Part shown: positions 5,108 through 11,680 of the stretch, piece by piece
Layout: the number at the start of each line of letters is the position of its first letter
Numbering within the stretch: the stretch's first letter is position 1
NCBI GenBank assembly: GCA_041688215.1
Contig: JBDNIO010000136.1
Location: forward strand, 1 to 11,680
DNA length: 11,680 nucleotides
Direction of reading: 5' to 3'
DNA from: JBDNIO01 sp041688215
GTDB taxonomy: Bacteria > Pseudomonadota > Gammaproteobacteria > Nevskiales > Salinisphaeraceae
Translations under genes and position numbers: made by a program
Notes under the pieces: model-generated
Database searches by the model: none
The model's input: the letters and a program-made list of their open reading frames with translations, nothing else
What the model was told of the DNA's origin: nothing

Positions 5108-7891
5108 ATGAACAAAACTTTCGACCCCCAAGCCATCGAAACCAAGTGGTACCAGCACTGGGAAAGCCAGGGCTATTTCGCGCCGGCGGGCAATGCCAAC
5201 GATAAAAACGCGCCCTACTGCATCATGATTCCGCCGCCCAATGTGACCGGCAGCCTGCACATGGGGCACGCGTTTCAGGACACGATTATGGACGCGCTGA
5301 TACGCTTCCAACGCATGCGCGGCGCTGACACGCTGTGGCAAATGGGTACCGACCACGCCGGCATCGCCACGCAAATGGTGGTTGAGCGCCAGCTAGCCGC
5401 CGCAGACACCACGCGCCACGAACTTGGGCGCGAGGCGTTTGTGGACAAAATCTGGGAGTGGAAACACACCTCCGGCGGGCATATTTCGCGCCAGTTGCGG
5501 CGCATGGGCGCCTCGCTGGACTGGTCGCGTGAGCGCTTTACGATGGACGAAGGATTGTCGGCGGCGGTACGCGAAGTGTTTGTGCGCCTGCATGACGAAG
5601 GCCTGATCTACCGCGGCAAACGCCTGGTCAACTGGGACCCGGTACTGCTCACCGCCATATCCGATCTGGAAGTGGTTTCCGAGCAAGAGGACGGCCATCT
5701 ATGGCACTTAAAATATCCGCTGGCCGATGGTAGCGGGCATGTGAGTGTGGCCACTACGCGCCCGGAGACCATGCTCGGTGATTCCGCCGTGGCCGTGAAT
5801 CCGGACGACGCGCGGTATCAGAAACTCATCGGCAAAACGGTCTTTCTGCCGCTGGCGGAGCGCGAAATTCCGATTATCGCGGATGATTATGTGGACCCGG
5901 AATTCGGCTCCGGCTGCGTAAAAATCACGCCCGCGCACGATTTCAATGACTATGCAGTAGGCCAGCGCCACGACCTGCCGCAAATCAACATCTTCAATGA
6001 CGATGCCAGCGTCAACGAAAATGCCCCCGAGGCCTATCAGGGCCTGGACCGCTACGCCGCGCGTAAACAGGTATTGGCGGATTTAGACGCAGCGGGTCTG
6101 CTCGAGAAAACCGACAACCATAAATTAATGGTCCCGCGCGGGGATCGCAGCGGCGCCGTGGTCGAGCCTTATTTAACCGACCAGTGGTTCGTGAAAGCCC
6201 AGCCGCTGGCCGAACCTGCAATCAAAGCCGTAGAAGAAGGCCGCATAAATTTCGTGCCCGGCAACTGGGACAAGACCTATTATGAGTGGATGCGCAACAT
6301 CCAGGACTGGTGTATCTCGCGCCAACTCTGGTGGGGCCACCGCATCCCGGCGTGGTATGACGACGAAGGCAATATCTACGTCGGTCGCTCTGAAGAAGAA
6401 GTCCGCGAGAAACACGCCTCACGCCTCACACCTCACGCCTCACTGACCCAAGACGAAGACGTCCTCGATACCTGGTTCTCCTCCGCCCTGTGGCCGTTTT
6501 CCACCCTCGGCTGGCCGGAAAACACCGAGGAACTCAAAACTTTCTACCCCACCAGCGTGCTGGTTACCGGCTTCGACATCATCTTCTTCTGGGTCGCGCG
6601 CATGATCATGCTGGGGCTTAAATTCATGGATGATGTGCCCTTCCACGAAATCTACGTGCACGGTCTGGTGCGCGACGCCGACGGCGCGAAGATGTCCAAA
6701 TCCAAGGGCAATGTGCTGGATCCGATTGACCTGATCGACGGCATCGAACTCGAACCGCTGGTGGAAAAACGCACCACGGGGATGATGCAGCCGCAAAAAG
6801 CCAGAAAAATTGAAAAGGCCACGCGCAAGGAATTCCCCGATGGCATTCCCGCGTTCGGTACCGACGCCCTGCGCTTTACTTTCGCCGCGCTCGCAAGCCA
6901 AGGCCGCGATATACGCTTCGACCTGAACCGTGTAGAAGGCTACCGCAATTTCTGCAACAAGCTCTGGAATGCCGCACGCTTCGTTTTAATGAATTGCGAA
7001 GGCGAAGATACCGGCACCGACGAACAAGCCGAAGCGGAACTATCCTGGGCAGACCGCTGGATAATCTCGCGCTTGCAGCACACCGAAGCCGAAGCGGTTA
7101 AACAGATTGAAGCCTATCGTTTCGACCTCGCCAGCAAGGCGATTTACGACTTCATCTGGCATGAATACTGTGACTGGTATCTGGAGCTTTCCAAGCCGGC
7201 GCTGACCGGTGATTCCAGCCCCGCACAAAAACGCGGCACCCGTAGTACCCTGGTGCGCGTGCTGGAGGCCACCCTGCGTCTGCTGCACCCGATTGCGCCG
7301 TTCATTACTGAAGAAATCTGGCAAAGCGTCGCGCCACTCGCCGGGGTACGGGGCGAAAGCATCATGCAGCAGCCCTACCCGCAAGCCGATAATGCCCGCA
7401 TGGACAAAGACGCGGAAGCAGAAATAACCTGGCTGCAAACCTTTATTCTCGGCCTGCGCCAGATTCGCGGCGAAATGGATATCCCGCCACGCCAGACGCT
7501 GCCGTTGTTGCTGGAAAACGCCGGCGCTGATGATCAGGCGCGGGTCGAGCGTCACCGCAGCGTGCTGGATTTTCTCGCCCGGGTTGAATCCGTGCGCGTA
7601 CTCGAGCCCGGCGAAACCCCGCCCGAATCCGCCACCGCCCTGCTTGGGCAAATGAAATTGCTGGTCCCCATGGGCGGTCTAATCGACAAGGACGCCGAAC
7701 TCGCCCGGCTGGACAAACAACTTGCCAAACTCGAATCAGAACGCACTGGCGTAAGCCGCAAACTGGAAAATCCCGACTACGTGGACAAAGCCCCGGCCGA
7801 GGTGGTGGAAAAATCCCGCGCCCAAGTCGAATCACTAACCGCTGACCTTGCACGGCTGCAGGAACAGCGCGCGCGTATTGCCGCGTTATAA
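5108..7891 (+). CDS. valS: Valine--tRNA ligase ValS
   Basis: ValS charges tRNA-Val with valine using ATP in the cytoplasm and edits mischarged threonine. It is a class Ia synthetase of 927 residues (E. coli about 951). The HIGH-type motif is HMGH at 51-54 within PPPNVTGSLHMGHA, and the second signature is KMSKS at 528-532. The CP1 editing domain spans roughly 190-340, with TTRPETMLGDSAV near 216. WCISRQLWWGHRIPAW follows at about 401, and DEDVLDTWFSS at about 449. The anticodon-binding domain covers about 640-800, and a C-terminal coiled coil runs from about 860 to 927. Residues 436-446 are encoded by a heptamer array and differ from the usual sequence there. The ATG at 5108 fits the family N-terminus (MNKTFDPQAIE), but no Shine-Dalgarno sequence precedes it, only repeat DNA. 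All catalytic motifs are intact, so it should be functional. Confidence 0.97.
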   Translation: MNKTFDPQAIETKWYQHWESQGYFAPAGNANDKNAPYCIMIPPPNVTGSLHMGHAFQDTIMDALIRFQRMRGADTLWQMGTDHAGIATQMVVERQLAAADTTRHELGREAFVDKIWEWKHTSGGHISRQLRRMGASLDWSRERFTMDEGLSAAVREVFVRLHDEGLIYRGKRLVNWDPVLLTAISDLEVVSEQEDGHLWHLKYPLADGSGHVSVATTRPETMLGDSAVAVNPDDARYQKLIGKTVFLPLAEREIPIIADDYVDPEFGSGCVKITPAHDFNDYAVGQRHDLPQINIFNDDASVNENAPEAYQGLDRYAARKQVLADLDAAGLLEKTDNHKLMVPRGDRSGAVVEPYLTDQWFVKAQPLAEPAIKAVEEGRINFVPGNWDKTYYEWMRNIQDWCISRQLWWGHRIPAWYDDEGNIYVGRSEEEVREKHASRLTPHASLTQDEDVLDTWFSSALWPFSTLGWPENTEELKTFYPTSVLVTGFDIIFFWVARMIMLGLKFMDDVPFHEIYVHGLVRDADGAKMSKSKGNVLDPIDLIDGIELEPLVEKRTTGMMQPQKARKIEKATRKEFPDGIPAFGTDALRFTFAALASQGRDIRFDLNRVEGYRNFCNKLWNAARFVLMNCEGEDTGTDEQAEAELSWADRWIISRLQHTEAEAVKQIEAYRFDLASKAIYDFIWHEYCDWYLELSKPALTGDSSPAQKRGTRSTLVRVLEATLRLLHPIAPFITEEIWQSVAPLAGVRGESIMQQPYPQADNARMDKDAEAEITWLQTFILGLRQIRGEMDIPPRQTLPLLLENAGADDQARVERHRSVLDFLARVESVRVLEPGETPPESATALLGQMKLLVPMGGLIDKDAELARLDKQLAKLESERTGVSRKLENPDYVDKAPAEVVEKSRAQVESLTADLARLQEQRARIAAL
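6413..6443 (+). repeat. In-frame heptamer array inside valS
   Basis: Four tandem units (CACGCCT, CACGCCT, CACACCT, CACGCCT) followed by CAC run from 6413 to 6443. The unit is the same CCTCACG-type heptamer as in the holC-valS gap. Because three heptamers make 21 bp, the encoded peptide has a seven-residue period, HASRLTP then HAS-L (residues 436-446). The array falls in the segment between GNIYVGRSEEEVR and DEDVLDTWF, which as I recall is variable among ValS proteins, and leaves the reading frame intact. Confidence 0.85.
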
Positions 7892-7897
7892 GCTGCA

Positions 7898-9457
7898 ATG
7901 CGCAAGCCACGACTGATACTCGGCCTGCTGGCGCTGCTGGCCATCCTGATACTGAGCATGGGAGTCGTCGGTCTTAAGTACATCGAGTCCGATTCATTCC
8001 GGATCTGGCTTGGCGGCAAACTTAGCGAGAGCCTCGGGCGCCAAACCCGCTTTGCGCAAAACCTGCAAGTCACCCCCGGCCTGACGCCGGGACTGCATAT
8101 ACAAGGGCTAACCATTGCCAACCCGGACTGGGCCGGTCAGCCGAATTTTCTGCAAGTCGATGAAATCACCCTGGCGCCGCGTCTATTGCCATTGCTAACC
8201 GGTTACCTCGTATTCAACCTCGTATCCGCCAAGGGCGGAGAAATCTGGCTGGAACAGGGCGAAAATGGCGCCGTGTCCTGGCCCACCGGCGATTCAGACA
8301 ACACCTCCGACGACAGCGCCATCCGCCTGCGCACGATCAACCGCGCCGAGTTCAGCAATTTTGTTATTACTCTGGCTGGCAAGGACGGCCTGCAACTGAA
8401 ACTCGACCAAGTCAGCGGCAATCTGGAAGTCGACCGCAGCGTATCGCCCATGCGCATCACCGGCGATTTGCAATCTGATCAGATTTCCGTAGGCGGCGAC
8501 GCAGAAAAGTCAGACGGCAAACCCAACGACAAACTAGTGCCGTCGCATGCGCTGCCCACAGCCTGGCTCGACACATTTCAGGCAGATATTTGCTGGAATA
8601 TCGGCACATTAAATCTTGGCGCCCTGTCCCTGCGAGCACTACGCACCCGCGCCCAGCTGGAAAACGGCCGCCTCAAACTCGACCCGATCGACGCAAAAAT
8701 TGGCGACACGCCACTGCATATGCGCATGGCTTTCGCCCGTAGCGGGGAACGCGCCAGCTTGCGCGCCAGCGGCGAACTGGACGATCTGGACCTGAGCGAA
8801 AATGTACGCTGGTTGCGTGGCAACGACCCGGGCGAGGGTTATCTGGATATGCGCTTTGTGGTGGACGGCGTGGGTAACAGCACCGACGAGATCGCCGCGG
8901 CACTAAACGGCAATCTGCAACTCGTGATGGAAGAAGGCCAGGTCAGTAACAGCTGGTTGCAGCGGGTAACCTCCGACCTGGGCAGCCTGATCAACCCCTG
9001 GTCCAGTATTGAAGGCGAAACCCCCGTACGCTGTCTGGCGGTACGCCTGAAAGCCGATACAGGCCAGGTCAACATCGAGCAAATGGTGCTCGACACGCGC
9101 AACGCCCTGATACTGGGCGAAGGCAGCATCAACCTGGGCACAGAAGAAGTCAGTATTATTCTAAGCCCGGACACACGCTCGCTGGACTTGCTCAAACTGC
9201 AGTTGCCGATTCGTATTTCCGGGTCGCTGACCAATCTGGATGCGGACCCCGCCCCCACCGCAATCATTACAAAGTCCGGGACTAGCATCCTGCGCAACAT
9301 CGCCAGCGCCGGCGGACTGCTCGGCGATGATCTCAAAGACCAGCTCGGCAGCAGCAGCGCGGGTTGCCAGGCCAGCCTCGAGGCCTATCGTGGCACTGAT
9401 GAAGACACCGCCGAGGGCGACAGCAGTACTGGAAAAAACCAGGCAACGTCCCCATAG
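7898..9457 (+). CDS. AsmA-family protein
   Basis: This is a 519-residue AsmA-family envelope protein. It has one N-terminal membrane anchor (about 7-27) followed by a long, beta-rich periplasmic part. After the anchor come an AsmA-type N-terminal region (LQVTPGLTPGLHIQGLTIANPDWAG near 57-80) and the characteristic C-terminal module: a Cys-containing CLAVRLKADTG strand near 378, then VLDTRNALILGEGSINLGTEE and a proline-framed LPIRISGSLTNLDADP strand. AsmA-like proteins (AsmA, TamB, YhdP, YdbH, YicH, YhjG in E. coli) are tied to phospholipid movement to the outer membrane and to outer-membrane biogenesis. This one is of the shorter type, and its specific job is unknown. It starts 6 bp after valS and ends 8 bp before fxsA, so it is likely co-transcribed with both. 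No clear SD is present. The C-terminal tail (about 485-519) is Ser/Asp/Glu-rich and probably disordered. Confidence 0.85.
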   Translation: MRKPRLILGLLALLAILILSMGVVGLKYIESDSFRIWLGGKLSESLGRQTRFAQNLQVTPGLTPGLHIQGLTIANPDWAGQPNFLQVDEITLAPRLLPLLTGYLVFNLVSAKGGEIWLEQGENGAVSWPTGDSDNTSDDSAIRLRTINRAEFSNFVITLAGKDGLQLKLDQVSGNLEVDRSVSPMRITGDLQSDQISVGGDAEKSDGKPNDKLVPSHALPTAWLDTFQADICWNIGTLNLGALSLRALRTRAQLENGRLKLDPIDAKIGDTPLHMRMAFARSGERASLRASGELDDLDLSENVRWLRGNDPGEGYLDMRFVVDGVGNSTDEIAAALNGNLQLVMEEGQVSNSWLQRVTSDLGSLINPWSSIEGETPVRCLAVRLKADTGQVNIEQMVLDTRNALILGEGSINLGTEEVSIILSPDTRSLDLLKLQLPIRISGSLTNLDADPAPTAIITKSGTSILRNIASAGGLLGDDLKDQLGSSSAGCQASLEAYRGTDEDTAEGDSSTGKNQATSP

Positions 9458-9465
9458 TCTCGGAC

Positions 9466-9906
9466 ATGGCCGGAAAACTTCTATTAGTATTTATCGCCCT
9501 GCCCCTGGTAGAAACCTGGCTGCTGATCAAAATCGGCGGCATGATCGGCGCAGTGTGGACTATTCTCGCCGTCATCAGCACCGCGGTTATCGGCAGCCAG
9601 CTGGTGCGCCGCCAGGGCCTGCAAACCTTTGCAAACGTCCAAGCCTGCCAGGCACGCGGAGAAATGCCGGCGATCCCCATGCTCGAAGGCGCCGCCCTCT
9701 TGCTCGCCGGCGCCTTTCTGGTAACGCCGGGCTTTATTACCGACACCCTCGGTTTTTTATTGCTGGTGCCACCGCTGCGCCAGCAGGCCGCACGCCAGAT
9801 TCTGGCACGGGCCATTACCATCACGCCCGCAGGCCAACCCGGTGCGGCCCGGCAATCACCGGATAACAATAACGTAATCGAAGGCGAATACCGCCGCGAC
9901 GAATAA
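9466..9906 (+). CDS. fxsA: FxsA-family membrane protein
   Basis: The 146-residue product belongs to the FxsA family. E. coli FxsA is a cytoplasmic membrane protein known because its overexpression relieves F-plasmid exclusion of phage T7; its normal role is not established. Family marks visible are the opening LLLVFIALPLVETWLLIKIGG (about 5-25), a second hydrophobic helix (about 28-44) ending in G-S-QLVRRQG, and the conserved stretch LEGAALLLAGAFLVTPGFITDTLGFLLLVPPLR (about 73-105), which includes the diagnostic TPGFITD. The C-terminal 30 or so residues are hydrophilic and end in an acidic/basic tail. It starts 8 bp after the AsmA-family stop codon and has no obvious SD, so it is probably part of the same transcript. 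Confidence 0.9.
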   Translation: MAGKLLLVFIALPLVETWLLIKIGGMIGAVWTILAVISTAVIGSQLVRRQGLQTFANVQACQARGEMPAIPMLEGAALLLAGAFLVTPGFITDTLGFLLLVPPLRQQAARQILARAITITPAGQPGAARQSPDNNNVIEGEYRRDE

Positions 9907-9911
9907 CGATT

Positions 9912-9937
9912 GCGGCCACGCTGTTAGACTTGGCCGC
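9912..9937 (+). other. Hairpin after fxsA
   Basis: GCGGCCA (9912-9918) and TGGCCGC (9931-9937) form a perfect 7-bp stem around a 12-base loop, just after the fxsA stop codon. No T-tract follows, so it is not a convincing intrinsic terminator; it may be an mRNA end-stabilising structure or chance in GC-rich DNA. The rest of the 79-bp gap up to 9985 holds no recognisable promoter. Confidence 0.35.
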
Positions 9938-9985
9938 CTGTCGCAACAACCCCGCCCCCTACCGCCCACTAACGGCGTCGATTAA

Positions 9986-11215
9986 ATGAATCCTGTTGCC
10001 TTTGGCAAGCGCCTGCTGCCGGTTATCCTCCTCCTGATCATGTCGCTTGCGGCGAATACTGTAAATGCGGCGTTCGCGCAGCCACCGCCGTCCATTAGTT
10101 TGCTTACCTTCCAGCCCGGCACGGTGTACTGGCAGCGCTTTGGCCACAACGCCATTCTGGTACGACAGGGCGGTAAAAATACTGTTTACAACTACGGTAT
10201 TTTTGATTTCAATCAAGACAACTTCATGCTCAATTTTGCCCAGGGCAAAATGCAATACCGTCTGGCGGCGGAGCCTTTGCGCTACGCGCTTTATCCTTAC
10301 CAGGTAGAAGGCCGCTGGGCGGTGGAACAGGACCTCGCGCTTGCCCCCGACGAAGCCACGCAACTGGCGGATTTTCTGGTCTGGAACGCGCGCCCGGAGA
10401 ACGCCGAGTATCACTACGATTACTTTATTGCCAACTGTTCCACCAAGGTGCGGGATGCACTCAACCAGGCCTTGTCAGGACTGCTGAAAGAACAGCTTCA
10501 GGAGCGCCCCGCCTCACTTTCTTATCGCGCACAGGTAGCACGCGTATCCGCGCCCGACCTCCCGTTCATGCTGGGCATGGATGTGGGCTTGGGGCCGCCG
10601 TCTGATCAGAAAATTAATCTCTGGCAGGAAAGTTTTATCCCCGGCGTTTTAATGCGGGCACTGCGTGATGTGGAACGCGCCGACGGCAGACCGCTGGTAA
10701 GCGACAAGCGCTTGCTGTTAAAAGGCTCGTTGCCCAAAGAACCCAGCGCCCCGCCGGTGCTCTGGCCCCTGTTTCTGGCAATCGGACTGGGCCTGGCGCT
10801 ACTCATATTTCTGCTGGCAAAAGCTCGTTCCAACCTGGCCGCGCGTTGCAGCCTGAGTATCCTGGCAAGCCTGTTCGCGCTGACCTGCGGCGTTGGTGGT
10901 TTAGTGCTTGCCGCGCTCTGGGGCCTGACCGCGCACTGGGGCACCTATTACAATCAGAATCTGCTGTTGCTCAACCCGGCTGCGCTGTTGCTGTTACCGC
11001 TATGGCCAACCACTATGCGGCGGGCGTGGCGTGTTGGCGTCTTTTGCCACTGGGCCTTGCGTGCAATTACGCTCGGCGCAGTCCTGGCTGCGTTAATACA
11101 TCTGCTGCCCCATGCGGCGCAGGACAACCTGCACTGGATTGCCCTGCTGCTGCCCCTGCATTTATCGCTGTTCTGGGTTGCAGAGCGCGCGTACGCGACT
11201 CAGGCTGCATCCTGA
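9986..11215 (+). CDS. DUF4105 / Lnb-type periplasmic domain membrane protein
   Basis: The 409-residue product has a signal-like N-terminus (basic start, hydrophobic 11-23, possible cleavage after VNA or AFA near 28-31). A periplasmic domain follows (about 35-250), then a C-terminal block of about five membrane helices (roughly 258-278, 287-311, 324-340, 350-373 and 382-400). The periplasmic part matches the DUF4105 family: WQRFGHNAILV with His54, YNYGIFDF at 68-75, NFMLNFAQGKMQYRL at 79-93, and YFIANCSTKVRDALN at 146-160 with Cys151. The Cys/His pair looks like a papain-like thiol active site. To my knowledge this domain is also called the Lnb N-terminal periplasmic domain, after a Bacteroides lipoprotein N-acyltransferase. 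Lipoprotein acylation is therefore possible here, but the inference rests on family membership alone. The start lacks a clear SD. The 3' end overlaps the convergent MscL-tail frame by 16 bp. Confidence 0.8.
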   Translation: MNPVAFGKRLLPVILLLIMSLAANTVNAAFAQPPPSISLLTFQPGTVYWQRFGHNAILVRQGGKNTVYNYGIFDFNQDNFMLNFAQGKMQYRLAAEPLRYALYPYQVEGRWAVEQDLALAPDEATQLADFLVWNARPENAEYHYDYFIANCSTKVRDALNQALSGLLKEQLQERPASLSYRAQVARVSAPDLPFMLGMDVGLGPPSDQKINLWQESFIPGVLMRALRDVERADGRPLVSDKRLLLKGSLPKEPSAPPVLWPLFLAIGLGLALLIFLLAKARSNLAARCSLSILASLFALTCGVGGLVLAALWGLTAHWGTYYNQNLLLLNPAALLLLPLWPTTMRRAWRVGVFCHWALRAITLGAVLAALIHLLPHAAQDNLHWIALLLPLHLSLFWVAERAYATQAAS

Positions 11216-11319
11216 CGTTTCAGCAAATCCCGAATTTCCGTAAGCAAGACCTCTTCCCTTGACGGTGCGGGTGGCGCGGCCGGTGCGACCTCTTCCTTTT
11301 TCGGCTCTTGTGCACTCAT
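11200..11319 (-). pseudogene. mscL: Orphan C-terminal part of mechanosensitive channel MscL
   Basis: This 39-codon frame begins MSAQEPKKEEVAPAA and ends [20 protein letters not shown]. From PKKEE onward it matches the cytoplasmic tail of MscL; E. coli MscL ends [28 protein letters not shown] and a few more residues. Both MscL membrane helices and the periplasmic loop are absent: the sequence upstream on this strand (11320 onward) shows no MscL similarity in any frame I read. It therefore looks like a gene remnant whose 5' three quarters were lost, probably by a rearrangement linked to the neighbouring IS3 fragment. What survives is the tail that forms the pentameric helical bundle. No SD precedes the ATG at 11319. 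It might still be expressed as a small protein, but it cannot be a channel. Confidence 0.7.
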
Positions 11320-11479
11320 GTTCGCTAGAAAAAGCGAGTGTCTATTCATAAATTTATGTAAATACATGACATTAACGCGGCAACGAAGCGACTGGTATAT
11401 AGGTGGACGTAGCAGCAAGCGTCAGCGTCACTTCCGTGAAAGCTCTCTTCTGGAACTGGACGCCAAACAGCTGGCATGA
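11320..11479. other. Unassigned DNA between the MscL remnant and the IS3 fragment
   Basis: No known gene was recognised in these 160 bp. The part at 11321-11370 is AT-rich. A small inverted repeat, TCGCT/AGCGA (about 11322-11338), lies just upstream of the MscL-remnant ATG. A 37-codon + strand frame from ATG 11366 to TGA 11479 is open, resembles nothing I know and is rich in Arg and Ser; I do not call it a gene. The stretch may be decayed insertion-sequence DNA or a deletion scar. No IS terminal inverted repeat could be identified. Confidence 0.4.
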
Positions 11480-11680
11480 CAAGGCGTGCATGATCGACAA
11501 CCTACGTGTCTGACACAGGGGGCCGCTTGCGCGCCCAATCAGAAATGGACCAGTGACATCACGTATATTTGGACCGATGAAGGCTGGTTATATCTGGCGG
11601 TCGTAATGGACCTGTATTCACGTGCGATTGTGAGCTGGTCGATGAGCCAGCGCATGACACAGCAATTGGTATGTGATGCG
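11480..11680 (+). mobile_element. IS3-family transposase (OrfB) fragment, cut by the window end
   Basis: From about 11531 the frame encodes PNQKWTSDITYIWTDEGWLY followed by LAVVMDLYSRAIVSW and SMSQRMTQQLVCDA. This is the start of the rve-type DDE integrase core of IS3-family OrfB. The first catalytic Asp (TSDITYI) is encoded at 11555-11557 and the second (VMDLYSR) at 11609-11611; the Glu lies beyond the window. The frame is open upstream only to a TGA at 11477-11479, and the usual N-terminal half of OrfB (helix-turn-helix region) and OrfA are missing. The codons at 11480-11527 do not match the family well; a nearby frame reading DNL then a stop suggests indels. It is therefore probably a 5'-truncated relic, although the downstream portion cannot be judged here. 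Confidence 0.85.

Noticed and set aside
7040..7651. Long antisense frame (203 codons) within valS
   Set aside because: It is antisense to a fully intact valS, with no recognisable domain and no SD; it is a coding shadow.
11200..11418. Longer - strand frame (72 codons) ending in the MscL tail
   Set aside because: The extra 33 N-terminal codons (MLLRPPIYQS onward) show no MscL membrane helix and no SD; the homologous part begins just after the internal ATG at 11319.
11366..11479. 37-codon + strand frame starting MTLTRQRSDWYIGG
   Set aside because: It has no SD, no recognisable family and lies in probable scar DNA; kept only as a note in the unassigned region.

Overview
The window is a stretch of proteobacterial chromosome, most likely gammaproteobacterial (a betaproteobacterium cannot be excluded). 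The main evidence is the order lptG-lptF / pepA-holC-valS, a conserved neighbourhood in these groups, and the close similarity of PepA, ValS and HolC to their E. coli counterparts. The DNA is fairly GC-rich, with a few AT-rich intergenic islands. Genus cannot be named from the sequence.

Layout. The left edge holds the 3' half of a tRNA-Glu(CUC), followed at once by a small RDD-family membrane protein gene on the + strand. An AT-rich 212-bp convergent intergenic region then carries a REP doublet (REPIN-like) inside larger inverted repeats. On the - strand lie lptG and lptF, the two membrane subunits of the lipopolysaccharide exporter. A divergent intergenic region separates lptF from pepA, which overlaps holC by 4 bp. 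holC is followed by a repeat-rich gap and valS. After valS comes a tight + strand series: an AsmA-family gene, an fxsA-family gene and a 409-residue secreted/membrane protein with an N-terminal DUF4105 (Lnb-type) periplasmic domain. At the right edge lie an orphan C-terminal piece of the mechanosensitive channel MscL on the - strand, a short stretch of unassigned DNA and the start of an IS3-family transposase fragment cut by the window end. That end looks like a site of past insertion and deletion.

How the genes fit together. Most of the window is housekeeping: LPS export (LptF/LptG), peptide turnover (PepA), the chi subunit of the DNA polymerase III clamp loader (HolC) and valyl-tRNA synthetase (ValS). 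AsmA-like, FxsA and Lnb-like proteins are all envelope proteins, so together with LptFG the region has an envelope flavour, but no shared pathway is shown.

I found no defence system, CRISPR array or large new gene cluster. The most unusual signals are (1) a CCTCAC-based 7-bp repeat that fills the holC-valS gap, supplies the holC stop codon, sits where the valS ribosome-binding site should be, and occurs again in frame inside valS; (2) the nested repeat structure between the RDD gene and lptG; (3) the Lnb-like protein; and (4) the orphan MscL tail beside an IS3 fragment.
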